A DNA stretch of 64,000 nt from Scolanthus callimorphus (taxonomy: Eukaryota > Cnidaria > Anthozoa > Actiniaria > Edwardsiidae): contig CM066914.1 in NCBI GenBank assembly GCA_033964015.1, forward strand, positions 7,555,831 through 7,619,830, read 5' to 3'. A program made the position numbers and the translations under genes. The notes beneath the pieces were generated by a model that was given only the letters and a program-made list of their open reading frames with translations, was not told the origin of the DNA and did not search any database. This document shows positions 17,701 through 26,796 of the stretch, piece after piece. Position 1 is the stretch's first letter, and each line of letters opens with the position of its first letter.

Positions 17701-20693
17701 CTGGAGCTAATTCTGAGCCCATATCAGCTTCTGGGAATATCGCTTCTGATGTTTTACAAGAGACGGCGGAGATACATGTGCGATTGAAACAAGTTCTCAA
17801 AAAACAGGTCAGTGAGTTTTTTATATGATGTAACTTGAACGTCCAGTAGTCTGAAGTAAAATAACTTTTTTTTCCAAAATATTGTATTTTAAACGTTCAA
17901 AGTTGCTTTAGTTGTGATATCGGCAGAGAAACCTTAAGTACAAAACTGGACGTTTTACAGACGTTTGTATGACTTGGGGTAATAAGGCCAGAGAGAAAAG
18001 CGAGCGAGTTGTCCGTAATAGTGATCTTCGTTTATGAGCACATCTTATCTTTTTATACAGCTCTTTCAAGAAACGTTGTCGGCAAAACGCTCAAGCGTGC
18101 GCGCCTGGACCGCTAGGGAACATGGTTAAAGAGCAAACGAAGCAAGAAAAGTATTTGTAGAGAGGAGGTCTCTCTGCTCTCTGTCCGTGCACAAAAAAAA
18201 TACATAAGTGTGATTTATGCTGTGCTATGTTAGTTAGGAAAAGATCAGTATCTTGTCGCGCTACTATTAATTTGAAGATAACACCGACTCCAGTCCATTG
18301 AATCCACACACGCCTAAATCGAGGAATGCTCACTGGCACTTAGAATTTTTTTCTAAACAAGCGCTCACCTACAGAAATGAAAAAAAGAATTATGAAAATC
18401 ATCAGGGTTCGAACCTGTAACTTTCCAGTTACTATACCCAAACCCTAACCACTACGCTATGAATGAATTCGCTGGTTGGACAGCTCGTTTTATTGATTAC
18501 ATACCTTAATAGTATTAATCTTTAATAGAACGAGGCATATACTATAAAACTATACTAAAACGATGTATTAATCCTTATCCTGACTAGTAGTCTTGATAGT
18601 TCAGATATTTGAATGTTTTTAGGTCAATTTGAAGTAATATTATCAAAAATATCGTTAAATTATTCATGGTGAGCATTCCTCCATTAGGAATGACGATTGA
18701 ATCCTCTATGCGACATCGCTCCATCCACCCATGCATTCTTGGTGTACAATCATTCCTTTGGGAATAAAATAACAAAAGCGCGGCGGCATGTTTGATGTAC
18801 TGAACAAAAGGAGCAAATGAACTTTCTTTTGTTCTGTACATCCAACATGGCCGCCAGTGACGTCACATGCATGCCAAGAATTGCCTAATGACGTAATCTT
18901 TTGGTTTACAGGGAATCGGCGAGCATAAACCCCCAGATGCAAAACAAGGTATGCTGCTTGCATCAATGAAAATTTGAGTTTAATTCCCAGACTTGCGGCT
19001 TGGAGCCATATTACGCTGGGTCATAACGGCGCCACTGGCAGCAAAGCACGTAAACTGAGGGTGGTCACTAAAGAGGGCTTATTACGTCTCCAGTGGTTCT
19101 TTAACATCCCTCCCCCCCCCCCCCCCCCTGAAACTGGGAAGGGCAGTAGTCGTAAGGCGAGACGAAATGAGACGTGAAATACAGTAGAACGTAGTTCAAC
19201 TAACAATATGAACCAGTTTCGACCACTTCCCGAAAATAAACAAAATCTCATCTCGACTACCGGGCCGGTAGTCGAGCCCCGACTAACGGTTCGAAGCCAA
19301 TGCCGAGCCAACCGTGCTTCCCATCAATCCCAGAAGTTAGCAGAATCACGAAACTTTTGCCACCCAGATATTGCCTCACCTAGAAACGAGTGACCCCACA
19401 GAAACTACAGATCCTTACGTCACAAAGTCCATGAAACTGTAATAAATCTGCGCCTCGCTTTTTTTATTAGGTTCTCGTGGTCAACAAGCCGACAGGCCTC
19501 GTAGACAACAGCGTTCCCATACTGCCCCGCAGGCGAGCACTGGTCAGCAGAAACCTAACCAGAATGCACCGCGGTCACCATCTCGTACGAGTAAGCAATC
19601 TCACGGGCCACAGAACAAACAAACATCTACTGAGGCCGGTAAAGAGCCGGAAGAGAAACGTCGAGACCAGAATCCACCACGGACACAGCCTAACAAAAAC
19701 AGGCAGCCACGTAGGCAAGAAGGTGACCAGAATCCACCGCGTTCACCGACGCGCAAGCAAGAACGGCGGCATGGGCCACAGGATAAAGAAAAACCCGTCA
19801 AAGCTGGTCCTGCGCCACAGCAGAATCCACCGCGGTCACCGTCTCCTAAGAAAGACCAGCCACACGGGCCACAGGATAAACAACAGTCGTCTGTTGATCC
19901 AGGACACGGGCTACAGGATAACCAACAGCATGCGCAAACAGCTTCTGGGCCTCAAGAGAAGAAGCAGCCGGTGAAATCGAGCGAGGGCGCGAGCGAGAAG
20001 CCTAATAGTCGCAGTGAAAAAGGACAAAACGAGAGGCCTGCACAGCGTAACAGGCGAAGACGAGACAGAAGATCTCAAAGCAGAGATTCTCCAACGGGGC
20101 AAGAAAACCAAGCAAGACAAGCGCCTGTCCGTGAACAAGGTAAAACTTCTCCCGTACCTGAAAAGAAGGAAGGCACAGCCAGTGCAGAGAAGAAGGAAGG
20201 CACAGCCAGTGTAGAAGGAGAAGAGAAGACCAGGCTAGTCACCAAAGAGAAACAAAGCAAATCAGCTCCTGTCTCGAAGGGGAGTTCTGCTGAAAGTACA
20301 ACACAAGCTGCAGAAAAACAACACCCCGTGAACGGTTTGCCAGAGGCACCAGTACAAAACACAAACAAAGATGAAGTGGCACCATCAAAAGCTGATAAAC
20401 CTGAGGGACTCCCCCAGAGGCAGAGAAACAGAAACCGGAACCGCGGAAGACGTGGCCAGGCAGCCAATCATAATGGCAGTGAAGTTAGTCACGTGAACGG
20501 GAGAGCCAATGGCGTTCAAGGTGACGTCACAGAGAGCGCCCAACCACAAAGCCCCAAAATGGCCGGCAAAAAAGCAAATCAAGTTCTAGAGAACAAGAAA
20601 TTAGTAAATGGACACCATGATGAAAAATCTAAAGAACACTTAGTTAACGGGTTCGCAGATCACGCAGGAGAGGAGTGTTTAGTAGAAAGATGA
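11723..20693 (+). CDS. SPATS2: SPATS2/SPATS2L homologue (spermatogenesis-associated serine-rich 2 family)
   Basis: Fourteen coding exons: 11723-11753, 11830-11912, 12024-12132, 12351-12403, 13876-14011, 14323-14637, 15385-15440, 15859-15918, 16204-16312, 16738-16816, 16918-16939, 17470-17807, 18912-18948 and 19471-20693, about 880 residues. The start (MSGKTPSTKN) is followed by the family's UBA-like helix region (SKNDILLVLQSVDYNVEAAI), then EEVLKTWQFQGKK and a Lys-rich patch, as in vertebrate SPATS2. The mid region has the conserved KDLSRSTFSLARYEVV and FVSERKLDEEL segments of a coiled coil. The 407-codon last exon is a low-complexity Arg/Pro/Gln tail with repeated QNPPRSP units, likely RNA-binding. 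Known members are cytoplasmic RNA-associated proteins. All phases close except in exons 6 and 8, where one extra base each breaks the frame (C run near 14523, A run near 15872). I read these as sequence errors or a null allele, not as normal gene structure. Confidence 0.9.
15553..15700 (+). repeat. Dispersed repeat, copy 1 (TATCCAGGAATTTC family)
   Basis: This copy starts TATCCAGGAATTTCTGAAAG and contains CCAGCAAATA and TGTATGGGAAAATCTCC. Related copies lie at 16502-16640 (same strand) and 25840-25965 (opposite strand). Confidence 0.65.
16502..16640 (+). repeat. Dispersed repeat, copy 2
   Basis: Starts GGATCCAGGAATTTCAGAAAG, then a 16-17 base G run, then TTCAGCAAATCAATGAATG and ATGGAAAAATCTCCC, matching the copies at 15553-15700 and 25840-25965 with more divergence. 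Confidence 0.6.
18376..18466 (-). repeat. tRNA-derived SINE head or tRNA pseudogene
   Basis: On the minus strand an A-box-like TAGCGTAGTGGTTAGG (18444-18459) is followed after about 28 bases by a perfect B box, GGTTCGAACCC (18405-18415). The acceptor stem does not pair well and the sequence runs on into an A/T-rich tail, so I do not call a functional tRNA. A tRNA-derived SINE is the simplest reading. Confidence 0.55.
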
Positions 20694-20979
20694 CATTGCC
20701 ACCCACAATTTAAATAATATAAATTTTATTTCATATTTGAAAAATATATTTACACAATTAATATAAATGCTGACGTATCCCTAGGTGAGGGATAAATTGT
20801 AGAGCGCTTTATAAACTTATAATGTTCCGTTTGAGTTTTTGAATCACACACAATCACTACCAAAATGGTAACACAGTCAAGACTCATACAATGTACTTAG
20901 TGCTTCTCGCAAACTAAAAGAAGTTGGAGCTCGGGGTTTTATACTGATTTGTAACGTTGTTAAAACTACCGGCTTTGTC

Positions 20980-20985
20980 AATAAA
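20980..20985 (+). terminator. Polyadenylation signal of the SPATS2-like gene
   Basis: AATAAA lies 287 bases downstream of the stop codon. It is followed by a GT-rich stretch after about 30 bases, so the 3' UTR is about 0.3 kb. Confidence 0.6.
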
Positions 20986-21253
20986 GCCACATTGACTTAC
21001 GAGAGATACTAGTTGGTCTTGTCTTTCACTGTACAGGGGGGTACATCTAATCTCTTGGCGCAGCTACCCGTCTACACTCTACATGTATACAGGGACGGAG
21101 CGGAAAATCTTGGGACTCTTGGCAAAACCGGAAGAGTTCCGAAAGCTTTATCGAGTTTCTAGTCAGGAAGAAATAAACCAAACGTTTCACTTTTTCCACT
21201 CACGAACGCCGCCAAAGCTTCACACATGGGCGGGCAAACTTCAAGTTCAACTG

Positions 21254-21568
21254 TCATAGCTTCGAAGATTCATCATCATCATCATCATGTTTTCCCACTT
21301 GGCACATCTCTGGCCTTGGGACGCTACTGCTGGAGAGTTGGAAATCTCTGATCCAGCAGTTGCAAAATGGCTGTCTTCCTGTGGCTCTCCTTCCCTGGGA
21401 GCTATCCACTCCAAGGATAGTTTCTAGCTTATTCCAGATTTTTTTAGGCGTTTCGATACTGAACAGTATTTGTTTTTGCAGAGCTGTATTTTGTAGCCGA
21501 CACACATGTCCGATGTATTTAACATGTTGCCGGTAACAGAAAGTACGGATCGGTAGCGTTTGAGTCAT
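21254..21568 (-). pseudogene. Non-LTR retrotransposon fragment (C-terminal region)
   Basis: The translated stretch has the VKYIGHVCRLQNTALQKQ pattern typical of the region after the reverse transcriptase in LINE proteins (xxxYxGHVxRxxxxxxxKxxLF). No RT core is present nearby. It is an old 5'-truncated or internally decayed copy. Confidence 0.55.
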
Positions 21569-21952
21569 CTCTCGGAGGCGCTCGTTCGATATTTTGGAGA
21601 GACAAATTGTTTTGAGACTAAACCAGAGCTGGCCCCTGTGCGCGCTCCCAGAAAGGTCACTATTTCAAGGCTATAGTGGTGCTTCTATTATGGAATGATC
21701 CAAAGGTGAAGGACGGACCATTATGTCCCCGGCAGGTTTTCAGGGGTTTTGGCGTAGAAATATTCGCGAAGGACAAGTATTTTCCGAGTTTTTCGAAAAT
21801 GGTTCAAGCCATCGCACCCGGGCTGGAAGGACAACAGCCAACAACAACTGGGAAAATTGACTACCATTTACGTACCACCCTGAAAACAATGGTAAGCGCC
21901 CCAGTTGTTCTTGATTGCGCATGCCGGTGGGGTTAGCACTCGTTCACATTAT

Positions 21953-22054
21953 CCAAAAGGACGTCCTATTGTCTGTGAAACAATAGAACGAGGCATAGAT
22001 ATATTGTGATGCTCGTCGTTCTATTGTTTCACAGACAATAGAACGTCCTTTTGG
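21953..22054. repeat. Near-perfect 39 bp hairpin
   Basis: Arms at 21953-21991 and 22016-22054 are complementary over 39 bp with one mismatch, separated by a 24-base loop. Each arm also contains a smaller palindrome around CTATTG/CAATAG. It could be a tiny foldback transposon or a hairpin RNA. Confidence 0.8.
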
Positions 22055-22714
22055 TCAAAAGATATATGCGCTGGACCCTCGAACTGTGCAACCTTGGTAG
22101 CGCTCGCAGGGTCACTGGAATGGAGTCTGCCCTGATCCATCGCCAGTGCTCTTAAAAATTGGCCAACTAGCATCCTCAACAGGTCCGTAGGAAAGGCGTT
22201 TCGAACGAACTCGTCTGATGCCAGGCGGTCTCGGCTATCATAACGTGATCTTACATATAAGTCTAAATGTGACAGGTTGCCAGATAAGTTGACTATGTAG
22301 ACCTGTAAATAACGAAATGCTATAGTTGAAATCGCCGCGTAGACCGAACACTTGACTGGGGTTGAGTAGACCACCTACCTAATCCAAAACTCTTGAAAAG
22401 CAGATTTTGTTATCGAGAACGCTTTAAAAACAGTTTGGGCTCTCTTGTCAAAATTTTGTGAAACGTTTTTGGAGCTTTACTTTAAAAGAAAATAATTCTC
22501 TTCGCATTTAAGCCTTCAGTACACAATGAGTTTAGTCATGATCAAAGAAAACAAGAGTTCCTGTGTGTGTTGGGAGATTTTAGTCGTCATCTGAAATCCG
22601 CTCAAACTAACGCCTTGCAACTTGCAAGGCATCTTGTTGCTTGTTGCATGTGGCTCTATTAGAACCCATTCTCCCTCGTTGCCAACTTGGTAACATCCGG
22701 GACCTCAGCTCGAA

Positions 22715-22742
22715 ACGTTCTCTTTGGTCGTCCATCTTGGAG
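22715..22742 (+). promoter_or_regulatory. RPL41: 5' UTR exon of RPL41 with TOP-like start
   Basis: A pyrimidine-rich start (GTTCTCTTTGG) is followed 20 bases later by an AG/GTAAGG donor at 22742. Ribosomal protein mRNAs typically begin with such a C plus pyrimidine tract. The next exon begins at 22846, so the start codon is in the second exon. The exact first base is inferred. Confidence 0.6.
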
Positions 22743-22864
22743 GTAAGGTTGTGTGCTGAGTGCTTCTCAAAATCCATCCATATCTTGCCAAATATTATCC
22801 ATCTTCGGCTCTTATACCAATTCTTGGTTTCCTTTATCATTGTAGGAACGTTCTTTCCACCAAA

Positions 22865-25119
22865 ATGAGGGACAAGGTAAGATTTAACAAACTTTTTTGC
22901 GAGTTACTACTTCGTATATGTCTCGAGGAAAGTGCGTGTACTAACTATAAATTATTTTCCTTTTCGATATTTCTGTGGATGTTTTGCATGAGCAGTGGAA
23001 GAAGAAGCGCATGAGGAGGTACGTGTTATAGTTCCTTGTTTTTTTTTGCAGTTTAAACTGCTGTTGACAAACCTCGAGCGTCATCGACACGAATTCGTGT
23101 TTGCACGTGAACCAAAGTAGAATTGTTTCACTCGCTCCGACAGTTTGTGAGTCGTAGTTGAATGCACTCATTAACAAATCCTGCCTAAGGAAGCAACAAA
23201 CTTTATTAATCTGCGAAAATTGTGAATAGTTCAAGTTTAATTCAAATTTTGGCAGGTCACCCAGTTTGTAAAGATTTTGCTCTCAAACTCTCTGGCTTAC
23301 AGCCGTTTTCATACTTCTGCAAATGCATTTGCAAAATGTGTTAGGGCAATGTTTTTGAGTGGAACAGGATAACTGAAACATCGTCCAAATTGGGAAGTCT
23401 GTTCAAATGACAAAAGAATGAGGTTTGGTGATTGGAAATTATGTATCAGTCAATTCCAGCGCTGACCATGCCCCCCCGGGCAACCCCCGGGATTTTGGTC
23501 ATTTCTAAAAATAAAACTGAAAATTCCCCACCCCCGGGCTAGCAAAAATGCAAAATACCCCACGGCGGGGAACACAAAAAGCGGAAAAATGCCCCGTCCC
23601 CGGGACGAGAAAAAGACGGTAGGATTCCATCGACTCTGTGTGACAAAGCTTCACAACAAAAACTTCAACTCCATTTATACTGTCCGAGCATTTATAATTC
23701 GTTTCAGTAAATGTACTTTAGTTTTCTCGTCTTTGAACGAGTTTTCACTTCACTGAAAGTGAGACAAAATATAAATAAAGAAGTGAAACTAAGGTATTAG
23801 TACAATATCGGTAGACATTCCTAGCCATTCGCCGTTATAGCCATTTCTGCAAATTGTCTCCGGAATCTCTCAATGCGAAATTTACCTATTTGACAGTTAT
23901 GTTACTTGACTTTTTGCTAAATTGGAACTCTTTTATAGTGTCAATTCATTTTTATGTTTTTCCACTGAGACGAAATTGCGAAATCTGTTTCTTCTCTATA
24001 GGAGACGTTAACTGCGAAATGTGCAAATGTGTCTTCCCCAAACGTGGTGTATACGGGCCATGCTCTGCATTATATTTTATGTGGCGTTATTTTCTGTATC
24101 TGGGACTTTGTAACTGCCAAACGATAGTTATTGTAACTGGTGTTGTAGTTCGCAAAACCCGACGCGCTTGAGATTAGAAAACCAAAATTTCCCACCCCCC
24201 TCCCCCGGGGAAAAACAATTCCCGACCCTGGGACCAGCAAAATTTTCAAAATTCCCCACCCCAGGGAAGGCAGTGGTGCGCAAATGCCCCACGGTGTCCC
24301 GGGGGGAGATGGTCACCGCTGGAATTGACTGATACATTATAAGTTGGAGTTTGCAGAGTTACTACCATTTGTGTCCATCCTCGAAGTGTTTGCTTTTCAA
24401 ACGTGCACATTTTGTTAAAAAGTACTACTCTTCCCAGTAGGCCGTTACACCTCTCGGTTTTTCAGCCTGCCGGCGGCTTTCTCAAATTCATCGCGTGATC
24501 ACCTTTTTATGTACCACGTGATGGGTTGCTTATGTACCATGTGATCAACCGTTTTGGGCGTAGACTTTGTTGGAAAGCAGCAAAACAATGTAGCAGACCA
24601 AATGCTCAAAGTTCACGCAATGAATTTAGACAGCCGCCGGCAGGCTGAAATACAGAGAGGTGTAACAATCTACTGGGAAGAGTAGTAGTGTTTCTTGCTC
24701 TGTTTGGTTGAAAAATAACTGCAGCCAATCAGCGAGCGAGAAACATGACAACTTCTTGACAAAATGGGCATGTTTGATACATAAACTAATGGGAAAAAAT
24801 TGTCACACTTCATGGATGGTCGCAAATGGTAGTATGAAAGCCACACAGTAATTTGAAAATAAAAATATGCCTAACATTTTGCTGTCAGGCATAAAATTAC
24901 ACCAATGTCGAGTTCTGCAGGAAATCACCCTCTGCCACCACCAGTATGACACACATTATTGGTTACCTGACTTTTTTTAAACAAAAGGTTCCTTAAGAAT
25001 GAGCACAAACCAGCATCCCATACAAACTGCAAGTAAGACTATGTAAATAATAACATGTTGTTATTTGTGTGTGCAGATTGAAGCGCAAGCGCCGAAAGAT
25101 GAGAGCCAGATCCAAGTAA
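22865..25119 (+). CDS. RPL41: Ribosomal protein eL41 (RPL41)
   Basis: Three coding exons, 22865-22876, 22996-23018 and 25077-25119, join in phase to a 25-codon frame. The product reads MRDKWKKKRMRRL, continues with a second basic stretch and ends MRARSK. This is eL41, the smallest eukaryotic ribosomal protein, which forms a single helix at the subunit interface. Animal versions differ at only a few positions (MRAKWRKK...). The first coding exon is only 12 bases, preceded by 19 bases of 5' UTR from the acceptor at 22845. The third exon carries the stop and a UTR ending after AATAAA at 25377. The last intron is 2.06 kb and contains two inverted-repeat transposons. The gene is below the size limit of ordinary gene finders. 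Confidence 0.95.
23443..24335. mobile_element. 893 bp inverted-repeat DNA transposon in the RPL41 intron
   Basis: The ends are inverted copies beginning GTATCAGTCAATTCCAGCG, and the inverted match runs about 45 bp with C/G-rich inner parts. Direct copies of ATTAT flank both ends (23438-23442 and 24336-24340), a 5 bp target duplication. No transposase frame is present. The superfamily is not assigned. Confidence 0.85.
24424..24687. mobile_element. 264 bp MITE in the RPL41 intron
   Basis: The ends (ACTACTCTTCCCAGTAG...) are inverted copies over about 70 bp, including TTCAGCCTGCCGGCGGC. AGT may be the 3 bp target duplication. The unit is almost all inverted repeat with a short unique middle, as in MITEs. 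Confidence 0.8.
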
Positions 25120-25376
25120 ACTGCCTCCACTCGGCAAGACTCTTCTCCAAGGACTTCCATCTTTGTCAAAAACATTCTTTGTCAAAATTCAGACCTGATG
25201 TCCACTCAAGACCAAGATCATATTTATATGCCTTGCATTGATGTATATAGTCAAGCCATTGTTGGACCAATGTTGGCTAGGACAACACTCAGAATATTGG
25301 ACACTGATAGACTGACAATTCTCATGGAGAGGACCAAGTTTTACTGCAAGATCCTGTAAAACGTTTGCTTCGAGTG

Positions 25377-25382
25377 AATAAA
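25377..25382 (+). terminator. RPL41: Polyadenylation signal of RPL41
   Basis: AATAAA lies 257 bases after the stop codon and is followed by a GT-containing stretch. Confidence 0.7.
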
Positions 25383-25399
25383 CCATTTTCAATACAATG

Positions 25400-26589
25400 T
25401 ATTGCAGTAAATTATTAATATTTCTCTGTTGATGCAGGGGCCTCCATCTACTCCACTAGAGGCTCATTTACATGACAGGGATTTTTTGGCATGGCTCAGC
25501 TATATTTGCGCTGTGTAAATGGCTTCCAAGAACCATTTTTACTTGAGCTGTGCCGAAAATTTCTGTCATGTAAATGGGGCTTAGGTATGCACAGGACTAG
25601 AAGTGTCTATTTTAGACTGGAGTTTAAATTTAAATGGGAAACTGATACTTTGAGAGAATGTTGGGTTTAATGCGACAGTACATGTGATGGCAGCACTGCT
25701 TTCAGTCATCTGTCGAGAGGGGAAATTTTAACATCTATTTTGGAATAGATTCATCAACTGTGCTTCAAATACGTGGAGTCTCCTTTTGATAGGTTTCTGG
25801 TTCATGTCGTTCTACAGGGTCCACACTGTCATGGAAAGACATTGAATTCCACATACCAGGGGGGGCTGGGGCCCCCTTTCTCGGGAGATTTTCCCATACA
25901 TTATTGTATTTGCTGGAGGAAATTTGAACATTTTCGTCCCATGTTTTCACTATCCGGCCAGAAGGATGTTTTTTTGGAATTATAATTTTGCCTCGTACTA
26001 GCTACGGTCCCGTGATATCCGTCAGACGAGAAAGGAAAGAAGTTTAACATGTTTAGGGCTCACTCGTACGGTGTGAGAATCGGGTTGTGTGTGAATCCAT
26101 AGAGAACAAGCTGCGGACTGGACATTTATACGCAGAGATCGTTCTATGCAAATTAGCGTTTTTACTTAAAATTTATACAGTATGTTCTTTTTTTCTAATG
26201 ACTGCTCAAAATTACCTGAATTAAGCATGCAACTTAACCACCGGGTTAGTTCATTGAATTGTAGCCTACGTAGCTTGGCGGAGACGATTTCACTCCGAAG
26301 ACGATTTCAAGCGAACAACGCGCGTCCATTTATCGAACATCTCGCGCTCGGAGTGAAATCGTCTCGGAAAAACACACAAAACCACCAGCGCAGGCTATTT
26401 GGATTGTTACAGCCTTGTGTGGTATAACAGGTCCTCTAACAGGTCGCGACGAAAGAAATGTAAGAATAGGCATTACACAAAAAAAACGCATTCCCATGGG
26501 CCCCTCCCCTCCCTGGAATCTCCTCACCCCGGGAATACTCCAGGACAATCCACATTGGAAAGTCAGGGGTCTTCAACAGCATTTCGTGT
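25400..26589. other. Convergent intergenic region between RPL41 and CLASRP
   Basis: No gene seen. It contains an imperfect inverted repeat at about 25470-25585 (TTACATGACAGGGA against its complement), the third copy of the dispersed TATCCAGGAATTTC-family repeat, and an 18 bp inverted pair (GAGACGATTTCACTCCGA at 26280-26297 and its complement at 26349-26366). Confidence 0.6.
25840..25965 (-). repeat. Dispersed repeat, copy 3
   Basis: On the minus strand this copy has TTTCCTCCAGCAAATACAAT and ATGTATGGGAAAATCTCC, nearly identical to the core of the copy at 15553-15700. Confidence 0.65.
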
Positions 26590-26595
26590 TTTATT
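26590..26595 (-). terminator. CLASRP: Polyadenylation signal of CLASRP
   Basis: AATAAA on the minus strand, about 200 bases beyond the proposed CLASRP stop codon. Confidence 0.45.
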
Positions 26596-26796
26596 TTCCT
26601 TTCTTCCCAAATGCACCTGCGTTTTCAAGTCAGGGTTTACGAACGGTTTGTAGCAGTGAACATCTTGTCCGATGAAATTCGGATCCCATTTTGAGGAATC
26701 CTGGTGAGCACCCTTTGCATTCCCCGGACATGTTGCTGAGTCCTTTTCGATCCAGTGCTTCGTATCTGTTTCAAGCTCGTTGCGTACATTTCCTAT

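Larger units (their letters stand above)
21000..22714. other. Intergenic region between the SPATS2-like gene and RPL41
   Basis: Holds a LINE relic on the minus strand (21254-21568) and a long hairpin (21953-22054). A plus-strand open frame at 21676-21936 ends its best part at a donor-like GTAAGC (21893), but I recognise nothing in it and found no partner exon, so it is not called as a gene. The end of this interval must contain the RPL41 promoter. Confidence 0.5.

Noticed and set aside
18405..18459. Functional tRNA on the minus strand
   Set aside because: A and B boxes are present but the acceptor and anticodon stems do not form a proper cloverleaf, so it is listed as a SINE-like repeat.
21676..21936. 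Plus-strand frame with a GTAAGC donor before RPL41
   Set aside because: No recognised domain, no second exon; possibly a repeat.
22021..22374. 117-codon minus-strand frame
   Set aside because: Overlaps the 39 bp hairpin and has no family resemblance.
26399..26675. Two overlapping plus-strand frames of about 85 codons
   Set aside because: They overlap each other, lie beside the CLASRP polyadenylation site and have no domain; likely repeat-derived.
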